From an uncultured Ruminococcus sp. (GTDB taxonomy: Bacteria > Bacillota > Clostridia > Oscillospirales > Acutalibacteraceae): 6,548 nucleotides of DNA. Position numbers and translations under genes: made by a program. Shown here piece after piece: positions 5,969 to 6,548 of the stretch. The notes under the pieces are model-generated. The model did not search any database. It saw nothing but the letters and a program-made list of their open reading frames with translations, and had not been told where the DNA came from. Position 1 is the first letter of the stretch, and each line of letters starts with the position of its first letter. The stretch covers positions 1 to 6,548 of the forward strand of contig USJJ01000075.1 of the NCBI GenBank assembly GCA_900554995.1, written 5' to 3'.

Positions 5969-6548
5969 GTAAGAAAAAACGCAGTTATATGGATTCTACC
6001 TATACGTGGGGAAATATTTTTATGGTTACGGCAATCTGCGTTCTGGTTGCTGTCCCCGTCGCAATATGCGTAAAGTTTGACGCATGGCCGACTTTCAATC
6101 AGGTCTTTAAGGGACTTCTTAAGGTTATCCCGATTTTCTGGACATCGGCAATTCTTGAGATCGTTGTTTATGCTCCGATGCTCGGTACAGGTGCTACATA
6201 TCTTTCATTTGTCACAGGTAACATCACGAACCTCAAGCTCCCGTGTGTGCTCAATTCACGTGAGCTTGCAAAGACAAAGCCCGGCACAGAGGCGGACGAG
6301 GTTATCTCGACTATCGCAACGGCGACATCGTCTATTGTTACAACCATAATTCTTGCGGTCGGCGTTCTTGCTCTTACTCCGATTCTTCCGGCTCTTACAG
6401 GCGAGGATTCGGCTCTCAAGCCGGCGTTTGACCAGGTTCTTCCGGCCCTTTTCGGAGCTCTCGGTGCAGGATATCTTGCAAAGCATTGGAGGATTTCCTT
6501 TGTTCCTGTCCTTGCTGCAGTAATTGTACTTATGTTTAACGGCAGCCT
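5965..6548 (+). CDS. multi-helix membrane protein, partner of the DUF5058 protein (3' partial)
   Basis: The frame is open from the ATG at 5965 to the window end: 194 residues with no stop. TGGAGG at 5951-5956 lies 8 bases upstream, inside the DUF5058 gene. A basic start (KKKR at 3-6) is followed by hydrophobic stretches at about 15-36, 54-84, 113-144, 157-172 and 177-191. A notable loop is 'YLSFVTGNITNLKLPC' (79-94), with Gly85-Asn86. I do not recognise a named family. The four-base overlap with the DUF5058 gene argues for a joint complex. Some spacing is shared with DUF5058: LG then S..(x)GN near the first third, and F-(D/E), Pro and Gly-rich helix later. The two may be distant relatives forming a pseudo-symmetric heterodimer. 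A transporter is the simplest guess; there is no direct evidence for substrate or mechanism. Confidence 0.8.
   Translation, partial: MSKKKRSYMDSTYTWGNIFMVTAICVLVAVPVAICVKFDAWPTFNQVFKGLLKVIPIFWTSAILEIVVYAPMLGTGATYLSFVTGNITNLKLPCVLNSRELAKTKPGTEADEVISTIATATSSIVTTIILAVGVLALTPILPALTGEDSALKPAFDQVLPALFGALGAGYLAKHWRISFVPVLAAVIVLMFNGS

Noticed and set aside
6077..6349. 90-codon + strand frame inside the last gene
   Set aside because: Its product is Arg/Ser/Leu-rich without membrane helices, while the overlapping frame from 5965 is continuous, hydrophobic and has a good ribosome binding site.

Overview
The window looks like chromosome from a spore-forming, Gram-positive anaerobe of the Clostridia, probably Oscillospirales/Ruminococcaceae. 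This rests on a SpoIID-type peptidoglycan-binding protein and a SpoVAF/GerA-family germination protein encoded next to each other, strong GGAGG-type ribosome binding sites, mid-range GC and sigma-A-like promoters. The genus is an inference from gene content and was not tested. All six genes lie on the + strand and are closely packed. No RNA gene, mobile element or CRISPR array was seen.

Bases 1-1631 hold a translationally coupled pair. The first gene is the 3' end of a small beta-rich protein (carboxypeptidase-regulatory-like). It overlaps by one base a 445-residue protein with an N-terminal SpoIID/LytB-like domain and three C-terminal PG_binding_1 modules, which points to spore wall or cortex peptidoglycan. 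Bases 1698-3119 encode a SpoVAF-type GerA-family membrane protein, part of the spore germination machinery. Its start codon and ribosome binding site sit in the loop of a long, nearly perfect inverted repeat that ends in a T-run. A sigma-G-like promoter candidate overlaps the left arm of that repeat.

Bases 3172-5016 hold two exported proteins of unknown function, each with its own candidate promoter: a lipoprotein, and a protein anchored by an N-terminal transmembrane helix with a long N/Q/G/T/S linker. Their extracellular parts follow the same order of segments, so they may be diverged tandem duplicates. The second gene ends at a strong intrinsic terminator.

Bases 5084-6548 start a new transcription unit: an extended -10 promoter, a DUF5058-family six-helix membrane protein, and a second multi-helix membrane protein that overlaps it by four bases (ATGA) and runs off the window. 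The pair looks like a two-subunit membrane system, possibly a transporter, of undescribed function. The left part of the window therefore concerns spore wall and germination, the middle a pair of surface proteins without a known role, and the right an uncharacterised membrane complex.
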